64,000 bases of DNA from Dastarcus helophoroides (Eukaryota; Arthropoda; Insecta; Coleoptera; Bothrideridae). Below the pieces are notes generated by a model that made no database searches, had not been told where the DNA came from, and saw only the letters and a program-made list of their open reading frames with translations. Below are positions 34,030 to 44,568 of the stretch, piece by piece. The stretch lies in NCBI GenBank assembly GCA_028583605.1, contig CM053326.1, positions 31,293,431-31,357,430 of the forward strand. Reading direction: 5' to 3'. The position numbers and the translations under genes are program-made. Positions within the stretch are counted from its first letter, which is position 1, and each line of letters starts with the position of its first letter.

Positions 34030-36498
34030 TCCAGGGATAGCGTTGACAATTTGAGAAACATCGAAATTTCAAGTTAAAATATCTATTTTATTTCAAATTT
34101 CTGCCTAAAATAGAAATATTGAAAAAAACTTCAGGAAAATTTCGATAGACAACCCGAAATTTCGTTGTCCTTTTCTTAAAAAGAAAAGTCTTGACAAACA
34201 TTTCGTTACAAAAGAGGCAACATTTATAAAAAAAAACATTGTTTTGCCACAATTTGATAATTCAGGTCGAAATTATTTCGTTCGATATGAAGCTTGCGAT
34301 TTTGAAGAAAACTGTTTTGGAGAAGTATGTTTGAGATAATGCAATTTCTAAAAAAAGACTATAAAAAAAAGCAAAAATTTTAGGATTTCTAAAGAATCTT
34401 TACTTATAAAAAAAAAGGAAACATTTAGTGGAAAAATCACAATTTCTGTAAAAGTTTTTTCTTTTCGTTTTTATCCTAAGACAAAATTTTAAATTTTAAA
34501 AATTGAAATCCAAAACCTAAAGTCGAAACTTGAAAATATGGCATATATCTAGGAAAAAAGTGTTTAGTATACAAAAATTCGAACTTTTGAAAAAAATTCT
34601 GTTTTTTTAGAAAAAATTTGAAGTTTTAAGGAAAATGGAGAATTTTTAGCTAGATATTTATTAGACAAAAGCAACTTTGAAAAAAAGAAACGCAAAATTT
34701 GTATACTATACAAAATGTTTCGAAATATTTTAAAAAAGTCGAAATCTGGATTGAAAAATCCGATAAACAACTTTTTTATGAAAGCCAAACGTGCGAGAAA
34801 AAGTTTTTAATTCCAGAAGATACTTCAAATTTTCATAATTTTTTTGTAGAAAATTCGAAATTTCGAGTTAAAAGTAGGTATTTTTAAAAACAGTTGTGTT
34901 TTCTATATGAATATATTTTTATGAAAAAGTCTCTACATTTAAAAAAAAAGTCAAAACGTCTACTAAACAATCTCTTCATAGACAATTCGAAATAAAGAAT
35001 TAAAAAAAATAATTTAAATAAAAAAGAACAATTGGCAAAAGTAGAATTTTCTATTTAAAATCTATTTTAGAACTAAGCTTCGAAATTTCAAGAAGAAAAT
35101 CGAAATTGCCACAGATTTTTCCTTTAGAGAAAATCTAAAATTGCAAAATATAGGTTGACATTAAAGCTTATTACATAATTAAAAAAAAACTACGGAATAG
35201 ACAAATAAATAAAGTAGAATTTGGCGTATCAAACCTTTTTTTACTCTAGAAATTTTAAGAAAAACTTGAAATTTTCATATTTTTTTTCAGACAATTCAAA
35301 GTTTTCAAAAAAATTAAAGCCACAAAAAAAATAGATAAAAAAAGTGAAATTTTAGGTGTAAAAACTTTTTTTGGTAGAAAGTCACGAAATTTCAGGAAAA
35401 ACTCTAAATCTTTACAGAATTTTTGTTTCAGGAAACTAAACTTTAATTATAATAATTTTCGAATAAAAACCTAATAGTTCCACAAAAACTATTTTCAGAT
35501 CGCTCTTTTAAAATACAGTAAGAATAACAATAATTTTGAAAAAGTTGAAAAAAAAATTAAAAGCTTGAGAAAATTATTCTACATTCCTAAAATCGATATT
35601 TTAGAGAAACGTCAAGTTTCGTGAAAAAGGTCTATAATTTTTTCTTACATAAGTGGTAATTTTGAGATAAAAGTTAAAAGCTTCTACAAAATCCTTTACA
35701 AAAAGTCGAATTCTTTAAAAGTGGAAATATTTAGAAAAAAACTTACTGTTCTAAATAAATTTTTAACGGAAATTTAAAATGTCAAAAAAATACTCGAAAA
35801 TTGGAGAACAAAATTAGAAATTTTAGAAAACATTCCATATTTTTTTGCAACAATTGAAATTAGAAGTAAGAATCAACATTTCTAAAAGAAAAATAAAAAC
35901 CTCATAATTGCTTCAAAAAAAATTGCTACAAAAATCATTTCTTTTAAAAGTCCAAATTTCTACGAAAAAAGTGGAAATTCCATAACATTTCCTAACAGTC
36001 CGAAAATTTTTATAGAAAAAATCTTCAATGAGTGTTGAAATATTTAGAAAAAGTCGACGATTCAAGCAAAAATTCTACATTTAAAAAATACTTAAATTTT
36101 TATGTAAAAAATAACCAAAATAAATAAGTAAAATTTTCGGAAAAAATCAAAACTTTCAGAAATTCGAATAAAGGATTTCTTCAAAAACATTTTTCAAGAA
36201 AAATCGGTTTTGTTAAAAACCAAATGTGGACGTAATAACTGAAATTTCCAAATAAATTTTTAGAGCAAATGTGAAATGTTGAGAATAATTCGAGGAAAAA
36301 TCCAAAATTTGTAAAAAAAAATGAAATGTTTTAAATTAATTGAAATTTGCTGAAGTAACAATATTTCGAGGAAAATAAAGGACCTCAAACATTTTTACAA
36401 AAAATCAGTAAAAAAAAATGATTTAATTTTAAAAGACGATAACTTTGACGAAAACATAAAAAATTCGAAACTTTTATACAAACATTTTTTGGTGCATA
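34030..36498. repeat. A-rich TCGAAATTT-type array
   Basis: About 2.5 kb, purine-rich on the + strand, with GAAATTT, CGAAA and AAAAAA words throughout. No gene. Confidence 0.75.
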
Positions 36499-37627
36499 CA
36501 GGTTGTAACAAATTCGCTACTCACTACAGGGATCTCGAAAACTCGTATCTCCTAAGAGATACACCATCGGTTTAATTAGAGCAAAGGTGCACAATTTGAC
36601 GATCAGAAATATTCCGTTGAAAAATCGAAAATATCTCTTGCTGTTCTTGAGATTTTTGGAAAAAAGTAAAAATTTGGATTTTCGTTTTAATTATTTCTTG
36701 GCGTTATTTGAAAATTAATCAAAAAATTAAAAACACTTTTTCACTGACGTTTTTTATTCTTCACAAAGTAGCATAAGAAGTTTTTTTATTAGACGTTTCG
36801 TATTTTTACTACCATCATCAAGTTCGTCATTTTAAATATGGGCCTGTAATTTTTATTGCATCCTTGTGTAGTTTTTGACTCTCCGACTTCTCTGCTGTAT
36901 CAAATTTTTAGTGGTTAAACATTTCGTGACTGTAAACTATCATCAAGGAAAAATACTTTTTTCAGATAAACTTATTTTGTATTTTTGAATAACTGTTAAC
37001 CAGAATGTAATAAATTATGACTAACTAAGTATGACAGCTATTTTTTATTTGTTATTTGCTATTATAAATATCCATAGTTGCTTTGTTCGTAGTTATTAGT
37101 CATTATTTTTGGTGGTCAATTGTTTATGGGTATGCCTGCTATTTTTTGTTAAAGTTTGTTAATTTTACCATTACCTTTTTCTTACTAATTAATTGCATTT
37201 TTATAATTTTAACAATTACTTATTAATTAAAGAAATAATACAGTAACGTTAATCTAAAATAAAGTGTTTTTTCCTTGATGATGGTTTGAAGTTACGAAAC
37301 GTTTAGCCACATACATCAATAAAATCGGAATTTCAAAAGCTGCACAAAGATTCGATAAAAATTACAGGTCCGTATTTAAAATAACGAATTTGATTATGGT
37401 AGTAAAAAGACGAAACGTCTAATAAAAAATGTCTGATGTTATCTTGTGAAGGATAAAAAACGTCGATGAAGAAGTGTTTTTAGTTTTTCGATTACTCTTC
37501 AAGTAACGCCAAGAAATAATAAAAACAAAAATCGAAAATTTTACTTTTTTTAAAAATCTCAAGAACAGCAAGAGATATTTTTGATTTTCGAGATCCCTGT
37601 AGTGAGAAGCGAATTTGTTACAACCTG
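36499..37627. mobile_element. large foldback element, family C, 1,129 bp
   Basis: Ends CAGGTTGTAACAAATTCGCT and GCGAATTTGTTACAACCTG, with TA flanking both sides. The arms stay complementary for roughly 450 bp each, leaving a loop of about 300 bp (36960-37260). Each arm carries two hammerhead-like motifs of the form CTTGATGATG...CGAAACG: minus strand at 36822-36795 and about 36943-36910, and plus strand at about 37276-37310 and 37390-37425. TA flanks suggest a Tc1/mariner-type MITE; the motifs suggest a Penelope/retrozyme origin. Confidence 0.75.
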
Positions 37628-38938
37628 TATTCTAAATGCCGAGAAAATTGAAAATTCGACCTTGAATTATGTAATTGAAAAAATCCAGCAAATTTTTTTA
37701 AAGCAAAAATAATGTTTTCAAAAAAATTCAAATTTTGAGAAAAATTTGATACAAAAGCGTTTTCCGAAAAAAAAAACAATTTTCTTGAAATAATATTAAA
37801 AATTCCATATAAATTTTTCGAGATAATTTGAAATATCGAAGAAAAAGTTGAAAATATCAGGAAAAAATCGAAATTTGAGAAAATACGTGACATTTTTTAT
37901 AACCATTGAAATTTCTAAATTACCAGAATTTGGAGTAAAACGAAAAATTTCCGCAAAAGATTGGAGAAATATCAGTTGTTTTGAAAAGTGGAAATTTTGA
38001 CGAAAAAAATTAAAATTCGAAAACGTTGCTGCGAAATTCGAAATTTGTATACAAACATTTTTTAGAGTAAAGCCGAAATGTTGGGAAGAAAAGTTTAAAA
38101 TTTGTCTAAAACTTTTAAATTTGAGAAAGTCTTGCGAAGTTTATTTTGATAAAACTTAAGTTTTCAGGAAAAATTAAAACTTTGGGAAAATCTGGAAAAA
38201 AATTTATACAAAAACATTTGTTTACAAAAATCAATTTTTTTTAAGTAAAATTAAAAATTGCAAATATTTTTTTGCAAAAATTGGGTACGTGGGGAAAATA
38301 TTCGAAAATTCGAAAAAAAATTTAAAATTTGAGAAAATATTGAAATTTCTATGAGACAATTGAAATTCTCAAAAGTACTAATATTTTGAGTAAAAATAAA
38401 AAACCTAAAATGTCGACAAAAATAATTTCGGACAAAAATTAGTTGTTTTTAGAAGTCGAAAATTCGACGAAAACATTAAAAGTTTGAAAATTTTCATACA
38501 AAAATATTTTAGAGGACAATCTAAATGTCGAGAAAAATTTGACCAAAAGTTCTAAAATTCATAAAATGTTGCGAATTTTTTGGAAAAAATAAATTTTTCA
38601 ATTAAATCAAAATTTTTGGGACTTTCGGAAAAGTATTCCTACAAAAACCCTTTTCGAGAAAAATCAATTTTTTTAAAGTAAAATTCCAAGTTAATGTTTA
38701 ACGAGAAAACTCGAAAATTCGAAGAAAAATTCGAAATTTGAGAGTATACGCGAAATTTCTTTATAACGTGTGTAATTCTCAGAATTATATTTAAGAAAAA
38801 ATAAATGATAATTTTTAAAAGAAATTGCTTTAAGTTAGTGAAAAAATTGAAAATTATAAAAAAATACAGAAAAGTCGTAATGTCGATATAAAAAATAGAA
38901 AATTCGAGAAACAATTCTAAGTTTGAGAAAATACCCCT
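37628..38938. repeat. A-rich array, first copy of a ~780-bp duplication
   Basis: The segment 38160-38938 is repeated at about 39395-40178. Shared landmarks are AATTCTCAAAAGTACTAATA, AATTAGTTGTTTTTAGAAGT, and AAACAATTCTAAGTTTGAGA at the end. The translation on either strand is Phe/Leu/Ile/Lys-biased and not a gene. Confidence 0.7.
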
Positions 38939-39394
38939 AAAAAGTAAAGTCACGCCGAGGAAGTTTGTATTTATGGATGTTGCGATGCAACCCGTGATAC
39001 AAGCTTTGCCTCATCTACGTGAACTTTGCAATTGCAATCTAGTTTTCATTAGATTCTAATGAAATTAGATTTCAGTTGCATCGTAATAAACTTGTATTTA
39101 TTCGTATATACAAGACCTATTATCTCAGCAGAGAAGAATACTTCAATTGCATGTAGCGAAAATATTTGTGTAATAAACAGTTAAAAGTCAGTTACAAATT
39201 ACCCAATGGGGGTTTACTCTCTTGGATACTTATACGACTGAATTACGGCTTGGAAGTGTATGCAACCACCGTACCATGCTGATGAGGCCAAGGAAGGCCG
39301 AAACTAGTCTATGGTTGCGGTTGTACATATTTTCAATTTTGAGCACGTTTAACTGTTCAATTACAGAACATTTAATTGGATATTTGTCACCCCC
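38939..39394 (+). mobile_element. ~456-bp hammerhead-bearing insertion (retrozyme or Penelope-LTR-like)
   Basis: A sharp island of complex sequence within the A-rich array, bounded by CCCCT (38934-38938) and CCCCC (39390-39394). The duplicated array copy near 40187-40195 reads straight through (ATATCCCCTCAATTCGAT), so the island is an insertion with an empty-site counterpart. It holds a strong hairpin (about 39025-39080, arms around TTTTCATTAGA/TCTAATGAAA) and a full hammerhead at 39261-39325. No protein is encoded; the 96- and 84-codon frames at 39222-39512 span the insertion edge. Confidence 0.65.
39261..39325 (+). ncRNA. hammerhead ribozyme, canonical core
   Basis: Predicted self-cleaving RNA. 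The core boxes are CTGATGA (39279-39285) and GAAAC (39300-39304). Stem II is GGCC (39286-39289) with GGCC (39296-39299) across an AAGGAA loop. Helix III is the short ACTAGT (39303-39308), and the GTC triplet (39307-39309) puts cleavage after 39309. Helix I is ACCATG (39273-39278) with TATGGT (39310-39315), then an internal loop (ACCGT opposite TGC), then CAACC (39263-39267) with GGTTG (39319-39323). Every conserved core base is present. Helix I is open-ended (type I), and helix III is extremely short, as in hammerheads of Penelope-like elements and animal retrozymes. Activity is inferred from structure only. Confidence 0.85.
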
Positions 39395-40830
39395 AAAATT
39401 CGATTTAAAAATTAAAATTTCCAGAAAAAAATGGAATCTTATGAGAAAAAAATTCATACAAAAACATTTGATAAGAAAAATCAATTTTTATAAACTAAAA
39501 TTAAAAATTTAAAAATAAATTTTTTAAGAAAATTTGAAATGTGCTGAAAAAAATTCGAAAATTCGAGACAAAATTTGAAATTTGAGAAAATACTGAAATT
39601 TCTTTACAATTAAAATTCTCAAAAGTACAAATATTTTGAATAAAAATAAAAAACTTAAAATTTCTACAAAAATAATTTCGAATAAAAATTAGTTGTTTTT
39701 AGAAGTCGAAATTTCGACGAACACATTAAAAATTCGAAAATTTGTATACAACTAATATTTTGGAGCAGACCAAAAATTCTAAAACAGAAAATTTTGCGAA
39801 TTTTTTGGAAAAAATAAATTTTTCAAGCAAATCAAATTTTTTTCAAATTCGGAAAAGTATTAATAGAAAAACCTTCTTCGAGAAAAATCAATTCTTTGTA
39901 AAGTAAAATTCCAAATGAAATTTTTCACGAGAAAAGTCAAAAATTCAAAGAAAAATTCGAAATTTGAGAATATACGCGAAATTTCTTTGTAACGTGAGTA
40001 ATTATGAGAATTTTAATTTAAAAAAAAAATAAAAAAAAATTCATAATTTCTAAAAGAGATTTCGAAAAAATCAGTTGTTTTAAGTCAGTCAAAAAACGCA
40101 AAATTATAAAAAAAATACAGAAAAGTCGTAATGTCGATATAAAAAATAGAAAATTCGGGAAACAATTCTAAATTTGAGAGAATATCCCCTCAATTCGATA
40201 TAAAAATTTAAATTTTCAGAAAAAAGTGGAAACTTACGAGAAAAAAAGTCGAAAATTTCCTTAAATAGCATTTTTTAAGAAGAATCAAGCAAGTCCAAAT
40301 GTTAAGGAAAAAAAATTGGAGCAAAAGTTCGAAATTTAAGAAAATGCGGAAAATTTCCACATAAAAATTAAAATTTCCAATAAAAGTCAAAATTTCTAGA
40401 AAAGGATAAATAATAAAAACCCGGAATCGCTGTTTTATCATGCGCCATCACTAATGTAGTATTTTTTTTATTTTACACCTGGAAAATGTTGACCAAATCC
40501 ACTTTTTCTAAGTCTGTTTTTGTCACATTACAATGTTTTCCTCGTAATTGTCATTTTTCTTTAAATTCTGATTTTTGGCAATTTTGAGTTTTCTTTGATT
40601 TCGAAATTTCAGTTTATTTGGAAAAATATTTTAACAGAAATTTCGATATTTTGACATATAAATTTTTTTTGTTAAAATTTTAATCTTCTTCTATTTTTTA
40701 ATAGAAACTTTGACTCTGGAAATATTTACTTTTATTATTGAAGAAATAGAGTTATTTTACGTTTTTGTTGTTCTTGTTTTGTTTTTGATTTTTTGCTTGA
40801 AATTTCGACTGTTTTGTTGAAATTTGTCCA
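39395..40830. repeat. A-rich array, second copy of the duplication, then a T-rich block
   Basis: 39395-40178 repeats 38160-38938. At about 40440 the skew flips from A-rich to T-rich on the + strand and the array fades by 40830. No gene. Confidence 0.7.
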
Positions 40831-42360
40831 TTTTTGATAGCAAATACGTTCCCGCTGTCACTTAATGTATTCGCTGAGCTTCGTACTACCCCCATGAGAA
40901 GAATACAAGAAATCAACTGGAGTAAAGTCAGCCTATCAACGTGGCCATTCAAACGCCCACATTCTATTTATTAATTTTCCAGAAATATCTCCTGATAATA
41001 TATCAATCTAACATAAATATGTGAATCAAATTACACGTTCAGTGAATATAATCTTACTATAAATTACACACAGAATTCAACGCATTTGAAATGATTTTTT
41101 TAAATGCAAATTGTTGTTTCTATAAATAATGATTGCATGAACGTTTTAATAACATGTTGCTAACTGAGCTGGACTCGATTCCATGGCTTACTTGACACTA
41201 CAAGATTTATATTAATCAAACAGGGTTACCCCAGAATTACTGTTATTAAATAATATTCGTGTTTATCTCGAAATATAATTTTTATCAACATTGCGTGCGT
41301 CGAATTATGTTAAACAATAAACACAACAAAGTACTGACGTTTCAACCGCAGCATTACAAATTAAAATATGGGCAAGCAGTCTCTTTGTTTGGTTCTCTAA
41401 CTAATTAATCTGTAATTAATTCAGGGAAACCTTAAATTGACTAAAGAAACCAAGGTAAATAAAAATGAAAATCACACGTTGGGAATCTCCAACGCCTCCA
41501 AATTGCGTTAATATAGTGAATTTTTGTCGAATTATATATCTTCGAAATCGAATTATCGAAAGGTTAGAATAAAGCAAATCGTCATAAATTATCCCATTAG
41601 GATGTGACTGGAAAAAAAAGCGTTAATCGACAAATTTATAAACAATAATTTCCTCTATTCCGAATAATAATGGCCCGGATTATTTTAAATTGCTATAATC
41701 AAACGCCTAAAGTCTTCGAGATAACCACGCTTAAACGCAAAACAAATTGTAAATGGGATCGGACCGAAATTATACAGACGGCGGCGAATGGCCCGAAGGT
41801 ATCGGCTGAAAAGGTGCATGTCATTCGGGAACGATTTGTGAGGACTATTCATTAGAAATTAGTCGGATTGCTATTATTGTGGTGAGCTTGCAACAGTTTT
41901 AAGTGGTTTAACTGTAGGGTTTCTGGCTTGTGGCTCAACAACCACTTTGAAAATTAGACGGTCATTTCGGTAATTGTTTTATAGCAGTCTTCAACCCTAC
42001 GTTTTTATTTTCGATGATGTCTTGTAACCCGACCGCTTAGGTATAATCGATTCATCTGGCAGAATGGATCAATTTAGATTACGCCCAAAAAGTTAGGCAG
42101 AATTATTAAAAATAACGACAGATAATCTGGAAAAAGATGCATTTGAGCTAGATAGGTAAAGCTATGCGCACACGTCAGCAGTCACAATTTATTTATTTCG
42201 ATGCAGTAACGAAAGTTTTTTCAGAGAAAGCCATCGAAATGGAGAACAAAGTCGAAAGTAAAAAAAATTGTATTTTTCCCAAATATATCACTATAAATAT
42301 CAGTCAGTTGTATCAGCGTTTTGGAAAATTTATGCTTGAAGGGGTAAAATAAGAAAGAAC
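40831..42360. other. non-repetitive intron, possible regulatory island
   Basis: Complex sequence without a recognisable exon. 41600-42080 is relatively GC-balanced (it includes CGGCGGCGAATGGCCCGAAG). At about 41330-41365 the minus strand reads GTTGAAACGTCAGTAC followed by TTTGTTGTGTTTATTG, like a decayed Penelope-type terminus. Confidence 0.45.
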
Positions 42361-42632
42361 ATTTCGTAACTTTATTAACGATTAAAACAACACCTATTAA
42401 AAATTCCACGATGTTTCTATAAATATTTGCTATGACCGGACCTGGTTGCGTGTTTTAGCATCATCAGCGGTAATACCAGTAATTTCTTTAGCCGTTGTTT
42501 TGCGAAACCAGGTCCGGTCGTAGCAAATATTAATTAAAACATTGTGGAAGTTTTAATATCTGGTGTTGTTTTAATCGTTAATAAAGTTTAATAGTTATGA
42601 ATATTGAAGAATTTCACATAGTAAGGATTAAA
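42361..42632. mobile_element. inverted dimer of the Penelope terminal repeat
   Basis: Two copies of the 28990-29165 terminal repeat are joined head to head near 42480-42500. Minus arm: CTGATGA (42467-42461), then GCAAC (42449-42445) where GAAAC is expected. Plus arm: GCGAAACCAGGTCCGGTCGT at about 42508, but its CTGATGA box is gone at the junction. Outer parts share TTAACGATTAAAAC and its complement. Confidence 0.78.
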
Positions 42633-42969
42633 AATGTCAATGAGTGAGAGAAAAGTTTGTATAGGAAATGCGTCATTTTTAAAGTTGGGATCAAGGTGTG
42701 TGATGGTTCCGAAGATGTCGTCGTTTAAAGATGAGGGGTCTCATGAGGTACATGTCTCGTCATCAGCTCAAGGCCACCAACTTTCATCTTTATGATAACT
42801 TTTATTGCTATTTGACGTTTGGTGGTTTAAGGCAAGAAAAAAATTGGTTAAATGGTGCTTTGTCACTAAAAGGTTATGACCCTTTGGCTTATGCGAATGT
42901 AGGTAGTAATTATGAATCGTATAGCACTAGCAACGTAGCCGCAGAATTAAATAAGGAGATTTCGAATAA
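42633..42969 (+). other. unrecognised short open frames after the Penelope repeat
   Basis: An open frame at 42731-43021 (96 codons, starting MRGLMRYMSRHQLKA) and an overlapping one beginning MSERKVCIGNASFL near 42645 follow the terminal repeat directly. They could be the start of a Penelope-like element's 5' region. I do not recognise either protein. Confidence 0.3.
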
Positions 42970-43763
42970 AAACTGTGCTTTGTACTCACTGACCTACTTT
43001 TTTATCATTTATAAAATATAAAATTTTACCAACATATGGATGGATATCTCAAAAAAGGCTTCGACAGAGTCTGGCATCGAGATCTTCTCGCCAAATTAAG
43101 ATCTTATGGCCTTTCACCAGATCTCTGTCATTTGATGTCCAATTTCCTCGCTGGCAGACTTCTTTAGGTCGTCATTGATGGCATCTCATCTGACAGGTTC
43201 TGTCTCCTAGTCTGTTTCTGGGACACATAAATGATTTCCTCGCATTAACTCCCAATCCGACGCAGATGATAGTAGCCTGGTGTTATCCTTTTTCTTCGAC
43301 AAACCATTATCTGTTGCTGCTTAGGATCAGCCAAGCGAACAGCAGCTACAGATGATTAATAGAGATGTAAAAACTGTGCTTTGTACTCACTGACTTACAT
43401 TTTTATCATTTATAAAATATAAAAGTATTACCAAAATATGGATGGATATCTCAAAAGTCCTCGACAGAGTCTGGCATCGAGATCTTCTCGTCGGCCTTCT
43501 ACTAGATCTCTGCCATTTGATATCCAACTTCCTCGCTGGCGGATCTCTTTGGGTCGTCATTGATAACATCTCATCTAACAGGTTCTGTCTCCTAGTCTGT
43601 TTCTCGTACACATAAATGATCTCTTAGCTTCAACTCCCAATCCGATATATAGCTATGCAAATGTTAATGATGTTTACCTTTTTCTTCGACAAATCATTAT
43701 CTGTTGCTGCTTGGGATCGGCCAAGGGAATAGCAGATTCGATTGATTAATAGGGATGCCGAAA
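42970..43763 (+). mobile_element. Jockey RT fragment, tandemly duplicated (two ~395-bp copies)
   Basis: Copies at about 42970-43370 and 43371-43763 both begin AACTGTGCTTTGTACTCACT and contain GACAGAGTCTGGCATCGAGA, TCTTCTCG. They encode DRVWHRDLLAKL, then LCHLMSNFLAGRL as in the 24-kb Jockey RT. Both copies are interrupted by stops and small deletions. Confidence 0.8.
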
Positions 43764-43872
43764 ATTGAAATATAAAACTTGTCCCCTGAAACCAAGAAAG
43801 ATTAAAAAACACAACAAAAGTTGCTCTAACGCGTTTCGACAGCCAAGCTATCGTCATCAGAGAGATACTGAG
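43764..43872 (-). mobile_element. family A arm inserted in the Jockey fragment
   Basis: ATTGAAATATAAAACTTGTC, CCCTGAAACCAAGAAAGATT, then TTGCTCTAACGCGTTTCGAC. This single arm ends just beyond the hammerhead core; the mirror arm is missing. Confidence 0.78.
43822..43872 (-). ncRNA. minimal hammerhead ribozyme motif, family A
   Basis: On the minus strand: CTGATGA (43860-43854), one extra C, stem II GATAG with CTGTC around a CTTGG loop (5 bp including one G-U), GAAAC (43837-43833), then the ACGCGT palindrome and GTT triplet. AGAG after the cleavage site pairs with CTCT directly before CTGATGA as a 4-bp helix I. All core bases match the hammerhead consensus. The two-base-pair helix III would probably need dimer formation, as reported for minimal Penelope hammerheads. 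Confidence 0.68.
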
Positions 43873-44420
43873 ATCGTTTTAGAATCTGGTTGATTTCAAT
43901 GCCTTAAAAACCCACAACGCTGTTTTCTGTAGGGATAATGCAACCAACATCCTCATAGGCGTTGGTTGCAGACAATCGTTTCTATGAGATCCAATCTTTC
44001 CTAAGGGTGAATGCGAGCAATAAATTTTCTTGGAATGACCATGTGAACGTCGTTGCCAAGTCCGCCTCTTAGAAGCTGGCTTTCTTTTTAAAGCCAAACA
44101 GTACTGTAAATCTCGAGGATTTGATCCCGGGAGCCTGATTTTTGGGATCCCAGGTTACTGATTTTCGGAATGGGAACCATTTAAAAGTACTTTCATGGGA
44201 GATGCTCGCAGAAACTGATCTGGTCCCCCAAGGGCAACATTTTTGAGACACTCAAAACAGTCGGGGACGGCAAATTCCTGTGCGGTCTAGCTGGGCACAG
44301 TAAGGGCTTCTGCCTATGAGGACTCTTTTTTATAGAATTCCCAAACTTTAGTATTTGCTCATTTAGAAGGTTGTTTATCTCCATCTATCTTTATTTTCCC
44401 ATCCTCCTCGGAATGCTCCA
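43873..44420 (+). mobile_element. Jockey LINE 3' part, decayed
   Basis: NASNKFSWNDHVNVVAKSAS near 43995-44065, then the C-terminal tail corresponding to 1413-1900: CCGCCTCTTAGAAGCTGGCT, CAGTCGGGGACGGCAAATTC, and CCATCTATC. It has many deletions. Together with 42970-43763 this is the remains of one + strand Jockey copy ending about 150 bp before the dac exon. Confidence 0.75.
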
Positions 44421-44568
44421 AAATCATGACAGATATAATCTTTGCGTATTTAAGTTATAAATAAAGATCTCATATTAGTAGTACTTTTGGGGGATACACT
44501 TTTCTAGTGTTCGCATGCATGGTTCAATACGTCGAATTTGCTCAGATTGTTTTTTTTGCTTGTTTCAG

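Larger units (their letters stand above)
7557..44568 (+). other. dac: dac intron, 37,012 bp
   Basis: This intron runs from GTAAGT to TTTCAG and joins two phase-compatible dac exons. It is made mostly of transposon remains, foldback elements and A/T-skewed arrays. Several non-repetitive islands in it are candidates for regulatory sequence. No further exon with a credible coding signal was found inside it. Confidence 0.88.

Noticed and set aside
34030..36498. Dense GAA/TTC words as possible heat-shock elements
   Set aside because: They follow from the array vocabulary; the nGAAnnTTCn phasing is not kept.
39222..39512. 96-codon frame covering the hammerhead
   Set aside because: It crosses the edge of the insertion into the array, so it cannot be an ancestral gene; RNA structure explains the sequence better.
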